Of a stretch of DNA of 64,000 nucleotides, positions 36,099-44,767 are shown piece after piece; position 1 is the first letter of the stretch, and each line of letters begins with the position of its first letter. The DNA comes from Candidatus Rifleibacteriota bacterium. GTDB taxonomy: Bacteria > Muiribacteriota > Ozemobacteria > Ozemobacterales > Ozemobacteraceae. A model generated the notes under the pieces. That model ran no database searches. It saw only the letters and a list, made by a program, of their open reading frames with translations, and had not been told where the DNA came from. Location: assembly GCA_015233155.1 (NCBI GenBank), contig JADFYG010000004.1, forward strand, positions 62,001 through 126,000. Direction: 5' to 3'. The position numbers and the translations under genes were made by a program.

Positions 36099-37610
36099 TC
36101 AGCTACCTATGAGCTTTTTAAGTTCGACTAAGGCATCTTTCAGAGAAATAGACTGACTGTTCATCTCGCTTGCAGCGTTAGCAGTTTTCTCTGAATTTGC
36201 CGCACTGGACTGTGTGACTTTGTCGATTTGGTTAACCGCAATGTTTACCTGGTCAATACCCTGACTTTGTTCGCGAGACGCGGCGGCGATCTTCGCCACC
36301 AGTTCGTCGACTTCCCGTGCTTTGCTTACAATTTCTTGCAGGCTGATGCCAACCTTGTTGCTTATCTGCACTCCTTGCTCACTTCTCTGAATAGAGTCGG
36401 CGATCTTCCCGGCGGTTTCACGGGCAGCCTGGGCGCTGCGTTGGGCAAGGCTACGCACTTCGTCTGCGACTACAGCAAATCCTTTTCCGGCTTCGCCTGC
36501 CCGGGCGGCTTCTACGGCGGCGTTGAGCGCCAAAATGTTGGTTTGAAAAGCAATTTCATCAATCGTTTTTATGATTTTCGCGATCGAGTCGCTGGAAATC
36601 TTTATGGCATCCATGGCGGCGTTCATGCTCTGCATGTCTGCGGAACCGGTTTCTGCAGCAACGCGAGTCTGATTAGCGAGCGTTTTTGCCGCATCAGAGC
36701 CATCGGCGTTTTGCCGAGTCATAGTGGCGACTTCTTCCAGTGAGGCACTTGTTTCTTCTACAGAGGCCGCTTGCTCGCTTGAGCCATCCGCAAGTGACTG
36801 ACTTGCTTTAGTGAGTTCCCCTGCGGATGTTACGATTTGATTTGCGACACCTTCGATATTCCCAAGTGATGCCAGAAGCGGAGTAACGATGGTATAGTGG
36901 TTGAAATAAAAGAAGCCAATGGCTATGAGAAGCGCTATCGGGATCATCCAGAATAGCGTACGTTTAAGGCCTGCCCAGACTATATTATTGATTCGTGAAA
37001 TGGGTGCTTTCAGGATGAATGCACCATGAATTTCACCCTCCTTCCAGTTTTCCATCTGGAAGCCGAGTGGATCTTTTCCGTCCTTGGAAAGGCTTGTCGC
37101 GGGATCTCCGTGGCAGAACAGGCAGTCCCTGGAAAGCTTTACCGGGCGCGCAAATGTGATCAGACCTGCGGAGATATCGATATCGAAAAAGTCTGCGCCA
37201 CCATTTTTTTCAAAGGATTGAAGAATTTTCTCTTCGTCCGGGGTCGGGGCATTTTTGGGATTACGCGGATGCTGCTTTGGAACTCTGAAAGTAAAGTCTT
37301 CCTGTATGGCCAATTTCTCGACCCCGAGCCATGCTGCAACAACAGGGATTGTTTTATAGAAGCTTGTTGATCTAATGTCCGAAGCCTTCTTCGCTTCTTC
37401 AAGGAGGGCGCTTGAATTAAATGCATTTTTCTCATGAAGCTCAGATGTATTATTACGCAAATCCTCGGCTTGAATAATGATGTTTCTCATTATATTACGT
37501 AGCGATTCACCGCTTTGCTGAAATATAACGGAATTCTGCACAAAAAGAGCCGCAACCAGGAAAATGATAAGAATGCCCATCGCTGCGATCATAATTTTTC
37601 CGGATTTCAT
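36099..37610 (-). CDS. Methyl-accepting chemotaxis protein with CxxCH haem-type sensor
   Basis: This is a 503-residue chemoreceptor. TM1 (about 7-27) and TM2 (about 217-237) enclose an extracytoplasmic Tll0287-like (DUF3365) sensor. It contains the haem c attachment motif C163-LF-C166-H167 in [11 protein letters not shown]. The cytoplasmic part has the long MCP coiled coil with the conserved tip [20 protein letters not shown] (about 346-365). I see no HAMP domain between TM2 and the coil. DUF3365 receptors with CxxCH are thought to sense redox or small gaseous ligands through haem. No other che gene lies nearby. Confidence 0.93.
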   Translation of the reverse strand: MKSGKIMIAAMGILIIFLVAALFVQNSVIFQQSGESLRNIMRNIIIQAEDLRNNTSELHEKNAFNSSALLEEAKKASDIRSTSFYKTIPVVAAWLGVEKLAIQEDFTFRVPKQHPRNPKNAPTPDEEKILQSFEKNGGADFFDIDISAGLITFARPVKLSRDCLFCHGDPATSLSKDGKDPLGFQMENWKEGEIHGAFILKAPISRINNIVWAGLKRTLFWMIPIALLIAIGFFYFNHYTIVTPLLASLGNIEGVANQIVTSAGELTKASQSLADGSSEQAASVEETSASLEEVATMTRQNADGSDAAKTLANQTRVAAETGSADMQSMNAAMDAIKISSDSIAKIIKTIDEIAFQTNILALNAAVEAARAGEAGKGFAVVADEVRSLAQRSAQAARETAGKIADSIQRSEQGVQISNKVGISLQEIVSKAREVDELVAKIAAASREQSQGIDQVNIAVNQIDKVTQSSAANSEKTANAASEMNSQSISLKDALVELKKLIGS

Positions 37611-37669
37611 TTGTTGTGCCCCCTTAATGTGGTATATCTCTCACGCGAGGAGTTTACCATAAAAAAATG

Positions 37670-39514
37670 TCATGAAGATGGCTGTTTAACTTTTATCAGT
37701 ACCAGCGTTATATCATCGGCTTGAGGGCCAGGCATGATCAAAGAGGCGTGCCAGTGGCGAATAGCTTTCTCGGTTTCTTTTACGGTGTCTCGGACTAGGC
37801 CGGGGAGTGCTGCTTCCATGCGCTCAAAACCTATTGGCTGGTCAGTGGAAATCAGGGATTCAACCACCCCATCCGTGTATAAAACAACAAGATCCGAGGG
37901 TTCCAGGTCTAACGTGACGTTAGTATATTTTGTTCGAAGACTTCCACCGAGGAGTAAGCCGCGCTGAACCACTGGGGTTGCCGTTTTATTGTTTACGAGA
38001 TATGGATCCAGGTGGCCTGCGTTGCTAAATGTGATTTGTCGCTTTTTCAGGTCAATCAGCGCGAAAAAACAGGTCATGATCTTCTTGCGCTTCATGGTGC
38101 TGCAAATGACCTGATTTAATACGGTAAGGGTCTGCGCAGGGTCAAAATTATTACTGGGGTGAGCGACAATGGCTTTCGCCATCGTCATTCCCATGGCTGC
38201 GGAGACTCCGTGCCCTGAAACGTCTCCGATTAACACTACCACTCGGTCTTCAGATATTCGGAAATAATCAAAATAGTCTCCACCCACTTGAGATGCCGGA
38301 GAGCATCTGCCATAAAACTCGAAGCCCTCAGTTGAGAGGACGTCCTGGGGGAATAAAATTTCCTGAACCAATTTTGCAACTTCCAGATCCGCTAATCCCT
38401 CCATCATTGAATTGAAGACGCTTGCAAGATCGCCCAGTTCATCCTGATCCAAAACCGGAAGTCGAATCTCAAACTTGCGATTACTTATGGCTTCAACTCC
38501 GTTGGCCAGATGGCGAACAGGGTCGAGGAATTTGCGTGCCAGGAAATTGCCGATGGTCAGGGTTATCAGGGTAATTGCCAGTCCGGCGAATTTGAGAAAC
38601 CACATCGTTTCTTCCTCTTCCTGGCGAATAAGACGGTCGGATGTAACTGCCAAAAGATGAAAGTTGAGTTCGTTGCCGCGAATTCCGGAAATCAGATAGG
38701 TGGTATTACCAACCTTCCTTCGTGCTTTTACCTGATGTGCTTTTACACGAAGTTTCGTGAGAGAAGGTCGAATAAGGTGGATATATTTGAAAGGTCTAGG
38801 AAAAGAGTCAGGGTTTACAGGGGCTCGGCTGATTGCAAAAAACATCGTATCATTGAGTTGTCTGGCTGCAGGAAAGAGGTGCTTACTGACATATATGGAT
38901 TCCAAATTGTCTCGGGAATTTGTATATATGATCAGGTAGCGGGCAATTCCGTGCAAATCGCGAACAGGGAAAATTCCTTGAACCCCTTTTGACACTCCCA
39001 CCTTATATTCATTAAACCTTCCTACAGAGCAAATGAGGGTTGAAAAAAAACCATCAATGTCTATGTCGCCAAGTGCGGCGATCTGTGAAATTTTATCTTT
39101 TCTTGTATCTTCTGCATTGAAAGGAAGTTGGTTCAAGCTGGCGAAAATACTCTTAATAGTGTTTTTCGCCGATTTTATAATCAGTTTTGTTTCCCGGGAT
39201 ATTTTTGTTCGGTTTTCCATAACCGATTCACCATTGGGGTTGGCAATCCATAAACCGCTGATATCAGGGTGAATGAGAAGCGTTTTTTCAATTCGTGATA
39301 CCAGAATGGAAACGGGGTCAGTGTTCGCTGGCAATGGAGCAAGAATCCGTCTTTCAAGATCCTTCATGACTTCAGCCAGAACGAGAGGCATTCGGCTGTC
39401 AAAGAGTTGCAGGGCTTTTTCAGTATCGTGGGCGGTCTGGTTTTCAAGAACTTTACGGCGTTCGATCAGATAATTCTGGGCAATGATCCCAAGGGTGAAT
39501 AGCGGAAGACCCAT
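37670..39514 (-). CDS. Sensor SpoIIE-type PP2C phosphatase, probably the 3' part of a split gene
   Basis: From the first ATG it has 614 residues: an extracytoplasmic sensor region, a membrane helix (about 305-325), a HAMP domain (FLDPVRHLANGVEAISNRKF) and a SpoIIE/RsbU-type PP2C domain (VGGDYFDYFR, IGDVSGHGVSAAMG, VVLYTDGVVESL). The ATG has no ribosome site and cuts a membrane helix in half. The frame stays open to 39583, and the added residues (KFYLSIRLKLIFLFFFT) complete the helix. They match the corresponding region of the two large phosphatases at 55.7-61.8 kb. The real coding region therefore very likely continues, with a frame change, into 39570-40556. Confidence 0.85.
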   Translation of the reverse strand: MGLPLFTLGIIAQNYLIERRKVLENQTAHDTEKALQLFDSRMPLVLAEVMKDLERRILAPLPANTDPVSILVSRIEKTLLIHPDISGLWIANPNGESVMENRTKISRETKLIIKSAKNTIKSIFASLNQLPFNAEDTRKDKISQIAALGDIDIDGFFSTLICSVGRFNEYKVGVSKGVQGIFPVRDLHGIARYLIIYTNSRDNLESIYVSKHLFPAARQLNDTMFFAISRAPVNPDSFPRPFKYIHLIRPSLTKLRVKAHQVKARRKVGNTTYLISGIRGNELNFHLLAVTSDRLIRQEEEETMWFLKFAGLAITLITLTIGNFLARKFLDPVRHLANGVEAISNRKFEIRLPVLDQDELGDLASVFNSMMEGLADLEVAKLVQEILFPQDVLSTEGFEFYGRCSPASQVGGDYFDYFRISEDRVVVLIGDVSGHGVSAAMGMTMAKAIVAHPSNNFDPAQTLTVLNQVICSTMKRKKIMTCFFALIDLKKRQITFSNAGHLDPYLVNNKTATPVVQRGLLLGGSLRTKYTNVTLDLEPSDLVVLYTDGVVESLISTDQPIGFERMEAALPGLVRDTVKETEKAIRHWHASLIMPGPQADDITLVLIKVKQPSS

Positions 39515-39569
39515 GGTAAAGAAGAAAAGAAAAATCAGTTTTAGTCTGATGGAGAGATAAAATTTCCAA

Positions 39570-40556
39570 TCACCAGCAGATTATTTTCCATGTGAAAATA
39601 GAGCAAATGCCGAAAAGAGAGAGGAGTATCCCGACCAGGATCAGACGTTCCCGGGCATCTAATAATAAATTTCGCCTGGGACTGGCAACTGCCACGAGGC
39701 GATGAGTTGGGGAGACCTGGGTTTGATACCAGCTTAAGTCGGGGAAATGGAGAGCACCATTGGGGCTCGTTTCAAGTTGAGCCAGAATCGAATCCAGGTT
39801 TTCGACATGAGCAGATAATTTCATGAGTGGGGGAGGTTTGCCATTTTCGATAAGAAAAACCCCCACTTTCCCGGAAATTTTATAGGAAGCGAATTTCTTC
39901 AATCGATATATGATAGGAAGCAAGTCCCAATTAGGCAACCTGTTCAGGCGCACAATCACCATTCCATTTTTCGTAGGTGGGCTGAAATAGACGAAAGCAT
40001 GACGCTCGCCGCTGAAAGCCAGATTTATTTTGCTGTGGGTAAGTCTTACTGGCAGTTGCAGGGGGCCGAGGAAATTGGAATAAAGAGGCCAGTTAGCTGT
40101 TAATTGTTCCTGGTCACCTTTGATATAAGGGTCGAGATCAAAAAAGAATTTTTTCAGTAAACTTCTGGGAACTTGTGTGGGACTCAGTTCAGAAATGGCG
40201 TTGCCGTTGCCGTCCAGGATCGTGAATTCGAACAAGCCGGGAAAGAGTTTGTCCAGCTCCTGAAGATATGGTTTCGCTCTCTCGGGCGAAATATGGCTCT
40301 CCAAGATCTTCCTGGAAAGTGATTTAAGTATAGGCTGGAGAAACCCGATTGTGGGGTCCCTTGTATCCGATGTATTTGAAAGGCTGATAAGGACGCGTTC
40401 CAGAATGTCTTCTATTTCCTGCTTTTCTCTTTTCTCCCGCTCCTGGAAAATCTTTCCATAAGCAAAACAGATCAGCAAAATTGGTAATGCGTAAAAAACT
40501 ATGCAAAAAAACATCCACCGAATTCGTGGATATTCCTGTTCCGGGGGGTTATTCAA
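39570..40556 (-). CDS. Membrane sensor module, probably the 5' part of the split phosphatase gene
   Basis: This encodes 328 residues: TM1 (about 15-35), an extracytoplasmic domain of about 265 residues (FPGLFEFTILDGNGNAISEL is dCACHE-like) and TM2 (about 305-325). It stops almost directly after TM2 with no output domain. The same TM-sensor-TM block forms the first 300-odd residues of the two intact phosphatases at 55.7-61.8 kb. There it continues directly into a second TM-sensor-TM-HAMP-PP2C block. The downstream gene supplies exactly that block in the +1 frame, with 13 bp of overlap. I read this as one gene broken by a single-base frame change. Confidence 0.85.
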   Translation of the reverse strand: MNNPPEQEYPRIRWMFFCIVFYALPILLICFAYGKIFQEREKREKQEIEDILERVLISLSNTSDTRDPTIGFLQPILKSLSRKILESHISPERAKPYLQELDKLFPGLFEFTILDGNGNAISELSPTQVPRSLLKKFFFDLDPYIKGDQEQLTANWPLYSNFLGPLQLPVRLTHSKINLAFSGERHAFVYFSPPTKNGMVIVRLNRLPNWDLLPIIYRLKKFASYKISGKVGVFLIENGKPPPLMKLSAHVENLDSILAQLETSPNGALHFPDLSWYQTQVSPTHRLVAVASPRRNLLLDARERLILVGILLSLFGICSIFTWKIICW

Positions 40557-40616
40557 GAACTACATTCCTGCGAGGCTTTATCGATATACCTGAATCATAA
40601 GCCAAGATGATATCAC

Positions 40617-40970
40617 TTACTTTGTTTCAAGCTGTTTGATCGCTTCAGGAATCGTTGGTGTGCTCTCAATGAAAGGAATTATTCCGGCGATATTCAGGAC
40701 TTTCAGACACAACGTGTTTAAACCGGTCAGAATCAGCCTTCCCTTGAAATCATCCGTGACAATAAGCCCCAGGTCCATTAGTGAGGCAATGCCCGGACTA
40801 TTGATCGAGAAACATTCCGTAAAATCGATGATCAGTCTGACTTTGCCGCCACGAAGCAACTGATTTGCCTTTTCGGCGACTTGAGCCCCAGTGTGATCTG
40901 AATAATACCCTTTCACATGGAAAACGGGATAGGCAAGGGATTCATCAAATTTAATTTCAAAAGATTCCAT
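40617..40970 (-). CDS. STAS-domain protein (anti-sigma factor antagonist-like)
   Basis: This is a 117-residue STAS domain, with the core VRLIIDFTECFSINSPGIAS. The Ser of NSPG sits where RsbV/SpoIIAA proteins are phosphorylated. It starts 60 bp before the sensor/phosphatase pair on the same strand, so it is a plausible substrate of that PP2C enzyme. The sequence is diverged from the other STAS protein at 32.8 kb, suggesting a separate partner set. No RsbW-like kinase lies nearby. Confidence 0.85.
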   Translation of the reverse strand: MESFEIKFDESLAYPVFHVKGYYSDHTGAQVAEKANQLLRGGKVRLIIDFTECFSINSPGIASLMDLGLIVTDDFKGRLILTGLNTLCLKVLNIAGIIPFIESTPTIPEAIKQLETK

Positions 40971-41063
40971 ATTTCCTTCACGTTATTGCAAATGAACGCA
41001 TTGAATGTAGTTACCATAGCAAATTTTTTGATTCTCTTCAATCGATCTGATTATGCAAGGTAA

Positions 41064-43409
41064 CTATTTTTCCAATTTCTGGAGATAGGCGACGATGACT
41101 CCGTCAGGCGTTTTTCTCATTGGCAATATGGTGAAGGTATATTTTTCACCAGGTTTTATCTCAGAAAACTCACCGTGTTTGGCAATAACCAGGAATTTTC
41201 CCTTCTTTTCTGTCTGGATGGCGGCACTGCATCCACGCTCGAAAACTTCATTTACAAGTCCCGAAACAGAGGTTTCCACAGGCAACAGTTCCTCTCCTTT
41301 CGGTTTAACTGGCGCTTTTTTCCCTTCCCCCAAAAAGTTCATTCCAAGAAAAAGTGCGATTCCCAGGGAAAAAATAATTGGTAACATGATTCCATAACGA
41401 AGTGAAAATTCGTTGAGGATAGCTACTGCACTTTGGGAGATCAAAGAAGGCAGTTCGGGAAAAAGTTTTTTTACAGAGTAATCGGGAATAGCCTCTTTTT
41501 TCTTTTCCTGTTCCTTCTTCCATTTCTCCGAAAATTCCTCTTCAAGCAAGGATATTCTGGAAGCTTCTATTTTTCCAAGATTTTGGAGGTGTTCTATGGT
41601 TTTTATTCTTACCCTTTGTACCTTCTCAGCAGCATCTCCCAAAAGGTTCTGCTGAATTTTGTAGAGAATGAATAGATTGTCAAAATCTGGATTGGCCTGA
41701 AAATAACACAACGCTGCGTCAAGATATTTGTTTTCATTATTGCTTTCCAGAAAATGACAGAGCATTTCGCGGATGAGAGCGAAATCAAAATACACCATCA
41801 GAGAAAAAGCATTGTCTTTTTTTATCTGGTTATTGCTGAAAAACATTGCTTTTAAGTTAGAAATCGCCTGTGCCGGATCTAATTTTTGCAGGACCCTCAA
41901 TGCTGTCATTCGAAGTCGTGGTAGAGGGGATTGCAGAAATTTCCCTATGAGATGGAAAAGTTTTTCCGGATCAAAAAATCCAAGATATTCAAGGGCAGCA
42001 CTAGCAAGATTAACATCAGGGCTATTGATAAGCCTTTCGCAGATGCTGCCCAAGGTTCTAATCTGTAATCGAATTGAAGCTCTGATTGCTGTCGCCCGAA
42101 GATCTCCCGGAGTATTATCACTTGTGGAGAGGGATTCCAGGAGAGTTATGTTTTCTGCCTGGGATGGGAGATCTATGGCGGCAATGCGTCGAACCCTTTC
42201 CTCATTTGAAAGATTATCCCAGGACAAATTTTTTTCTATGGAGGGGACTTCTTCAGGTTTGTCAGGTTGAAGATACTGCCGGATCTTATCTTTTATCTTG
42301 TCGGAAATCTCCCATATCAGGGCTTGTTGAAAGGCTTCACGAACATCTTTGCGTTGAACGGCCTGGAGGACCACGGCGTTTAATTCGACATCGGCTTCCA
42401 GTTCAGGCATTCCCCACTTTGAAAGGATCTCCTGTACAAAGGCTACAACCTTCTTTTTTATTATCCTTGATTGAAAGTCATTCTGAAATACTTCAAATTT
42501 ATCTCCCAAAATTCCCGTTTTCTGGATAATATTCAGAGAATTCTGCAAAATATTCTGAATAAGCACCGCTTTTTGGGATAAACTGTTCTGGGCAATGTCC
42601 GCAAGACGGAATGGGGCCTCTGGATCCGCGTTGACCTCAAAAAGACAACCGGCTTTTTCAATGAGATCCGGATCTTTTTCTAGAGCCAGAAATTTTAAAA
42701 TTGGTTCTCTTGCGCAGTTGAAAGGGAAAAAGAAACTATTCCTTATGGCAGCAAGCTTATGATGTCGTTCGGGACTCGCAAGCAAAAAATCAAGATGGGC
42801 AATGGCTTCATCCGGGTCCAGTTCAATCAGACCTCGTATCGCCAAAGCGCGGATTCTTGGATCGTCTGAAATCAAAAGTTTTGGAAGAAATTTTTCGAGG
42901 CTTTTCGGGGAAATCTGGATCAGGACTTCAAGGACGGCGAGGCGAATGCTCAGACTTTCTGACAGCAATTTAGCTGTAATATCATTAACTCGATCTTTGG
43001 GCCATCGTCTGGCAAAAATTTTAATTATAGTTGCCGCAACAGTGGGATTGCTTTCTTTTTCTAATAGATCAGGAGCCCATTTGCTAAGAGGTGCAATGAG
43101 AGCGGCGGGAAGGTTGAAAAGGATTTCCAGCCGTTCGTTGACTGAGGCTGCGACAAATCGTTGCGGAAACGCTTCGGCATCAATACTGAAATTAACTTTT
43201 TCAGTCAGATTTAATCGCTGTTTGACCGCCGCAATCGCATGTACAAACAAAAGTTTGCATTCATCATCGTCTTCGCATTGCTGCTGTTTTTCAAGAGTAT
43301 TTAATATATCGGACGATGATCCGTCGCGGATGATTTGCTCAAGAGCAAATATCCGAAAAGATTTTATCGGAGCCTGGAGATCACTTGTTACATCTACTTC
43401 GAGACTCAA
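41064..43409 (-). CDS. HEAT-repeat protein with C-terminal membrane anchor
   Basis: About 781 residues. The N-terminal ~640 residues consist of HEAT-like helical repeats (LAVLEVLIQISPKSLEKFLP; RIRALAIRGLIELDPDEAIA; RLRMTALRVLQKLDPAQAIS). They are followed by one membrane helix (about 690-708, IMLPIIFSLGIALFLGMNFL) and a ~70-residue C-terminal beta-like domain on the far side. Such scaffolds bind partner proteins. The TTG at 43409 has AAGGA 8 bp upstream; the TTG at 43415 is too close to it. The gene lies 64 bp after the pseudopilin genes and is probably in the same operon. Function unknown, perhaps an assembly platform or regulator. Confidence 0.8.
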   Translation of the reverse strand: MSLEVDVTSDLQAPIKSFRIFALEQIIRDGSSSDILNTLEKQQQCEDDDECKLLFVHAIAAVKQRLNLTEKVNFSIDAEAFPQRFVAASVNERLEILFNLPAALIAPLSKWAPDLLEKESNPTVAATIIKIFARRWPKDRVNDITAKLLSESLSIRLAVLEVLIQISPKSLEKFLPKLLISDDPRIRALAIRGLIELDPDEAIAHLDFLLASPERHHKLAAIRNSFFFPFNCAREPILKFLALEKDPDLIEKAGCLFEVNADPEAPFRLADIAQNSLSQKAVLIQNILQNSLNIIQKTGILGDKFEVFQNDFQSRIIKKKVVAFVQEILSKWGMPELEADVELNAVVLQAVQRKDVREAFQQALIWEISDKIKDKIRQYLQPDKPEEVPSIEKNLSWDNLSNEERVRRIAAIDLPSQAENITLLESLSTSDNTPGDLRATAIRASIRLQIRTLGSICERLINSPDVNLASAALEYLGFFDPEKLFHLIGKFLQSPLPRLRMTALRVLQKLDPAQAISNLKAMFFSNNQIKKDNAFSLMVYFDFALIREMLCHFLESNNENKYLDAALCYFQANPDFDNLFILYKIQQNLLGDAAEKVQRVRIKTIEHLQNLGKIEASRISLLEEEFSEKWKKEQEKKKEAIPDYSVKKLFPELPSLISQSAVAILNEFSLRYGIMLPIIFSLGIALFLGMNFLGEGKKAPVKPKGEELLPVETSVSGLVNEVFERGCSAAIQTEKKGKFLVIAKHGEFSEIKPGEKYTFTILPMRKTPDGVIVAYLQKLEK

Positions 43410-43473
43410 AACCAAATTCCTTTTTCCGTCATTCTCATTTCATTCTTTGGGAATATCAGTATAATCTAAATAC

Positions 43474-44328
43474 TTAATTATTTAAGGGGGCGATTGGATC
43501 AAAAAACGTTATTCTATTATTACTGCTTCGCTGCTCAAGTATTTTCCCTGCCGTTTGCCGATATGAAGCCAGATACTGTGGGTAAACAATATCAAAAAAA
43601 CTTGCAATGGCAAGATCTTTGGATGGGCCTGAAATTTGAGCTTTCATGTCCGGAATGTTTTGTTTTACTGTTCGGTTCAGGGTATCAACCAGTTTCAGGT
43701 TTATCCAGAAAAATTGCTGAGTTGTCCCCTGTGGATCAGAAATGTCATATGGGATGATTTCAAAATACATAACCCGCTCGCTTAGGGTGTGGGAAATAGT
43801 GTAGTTAGTCGATGCATATTTTTGTGCAATCGGATTCGTGGGATTGAATGTTTCTTCCCGAATCAATTTATACAGGGGAAATTCCCCTGAGAATCCTGAT
43901 ATTCCGGTTTTTTTTTCTAATTTATAAGCAATTCTATTCACCAAACGATACGATGTTTTGGTTTTTGGATCTATACTTTTAGAGATAGCGTCTCTTATTT
44001 GTCCGGATAAAGGAAAAGCCAGCATGGAATATTGAGCACATGGAAAATTCCCGCCGGTTATGTTTAACACGTCTCCGATGAAATATACGGCTTTGTTTGT
44101 ATCATCCCAGCACCAACACGCTTGCTTCAGATCATTCGTGACCTGTTTTAAAATTCTTCTGGCTTCCATGGTGGTATCAATCTGAAGCATTCCCTGGAGC
44201 GAGGAGCGGGTGCCTTGGCGCATGATTTGCCATGTTGGTACAAGAAGTATCAGCATGCAGGCCAAAACGACCATGAGCTCCATGAGAGTAAAGGCCTGGT
44301 GTTTCAAACTACATCCTCGGGCCATCAA
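43474..44328 (-). CDS. Prepilin-like protein (PilW/GspJ-like)
   Basis: This 284-residue protein has a class III prepilin N-terminus: HQAFTLMELMVVLACMLILL. There is no Gly before the Phe (Ala instead), and Glu is at +5. The hydrophobic helix is followed by a large globular domain. Size and position after a short prepilin fit the PilW/GspJ minor-pilin type. It overlaps the preceding prepilin gene by 20 bp. The Ala-Phe cleavage site differs from the usual Gly-Phe, though Ala at -1 is tolerated in some systems. It probably forms part of a short pseudopilus. Confidence 0.8.
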   Translation of the reverse strand: MMARGCSLKHQAFTLMELMVVLACMLILLVPTWQIMRQGTRSSLQGMLQIDTTMEARRILKQVTNDLKQACWCWDDTNKAVYFIGDVLNITGGNFPCAQYSMLAFPLSGQIRDAISKSIDPKTKTSYRLVNRIAYKLEKKTGISGFSGEFPLYKLIREETFNPTNPIAQKYASTNYTISHTLSERVMYFEIIPYDISDPQGTTQQFFWINLKLVDTLNRTVKQNIPDMKAQISGPSKDLAIASFFDIVYPQYLASYRQTAGKILEQRSSNNRITFFDPIAPLNN

Positions 44329-44767
44329 AAATTAAAGCCTCCAGTTTCACTTCATTCCGACGCAACCATGCGTCGGAGCGGCTTCTCTTTACGGGGTGTA
44401 CGCTGACCGTCACTCGGCGAGCCTTAATTCCGTTCTGAGTTGTGTCATTTTGTGCAATATTTATTTCACGCTCAAAAAGCTCCGAATCAAAAGGATACTG
44501 GTCAGGAGTGTTTCTCGGCTTAACCACCATGGTTCCGATGGGAAAACGGGTGAGAGGATGATTCGTATAGCTCGTGAGCCATTCATATCCGAATGATCGA
44601 AACACCTCAATGGGCTCTTTGGCGAGTGAGAAGGCGATAATTTCATAATAGGCATCCATGGATTCACGATTGGAATAAGTGGTCATCCAAAGGAGAGGGA
44701 GGAGAGCAAGGGAAAGCAAAACCATGGATATGAGAAGCTCTGTCAGAGTAAATGCGCGTCGTCTCAT
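44309..44767 (-). CDS. Prepilin-like protein (PilV/GspI-like)
   Basis: This 152-residue protein begins MRRRAFTLTELLISMVLLSLALL: a short basic leader, Ala-Phe at the cleavage point, Glu at +5 and a hydrophobic helix, as in type IV pilin-like and type II secretion minor pseudopilins. The soluble part is short. The ATG overlaps the stop of the preceding gene (ATGA), and the next gene starts 20 bp before its end, so translation of the three prepilin-like genes is coupled. Confidence 0.82.
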   Translation of the reverse strand: MRRRAFTLTELLISMVLLSLALLPLLWMTTYSNRESMDAYYEIIAFSLAKEPIEVFRSFGYEWLTSYTNHPLTRFPIGTMVVKPRNTPDQYPFDSELFEREINIAQNDTTQNGIKARRVTVSVHPVKRSRSDAWLRRNEVKLEALIFDGPRM

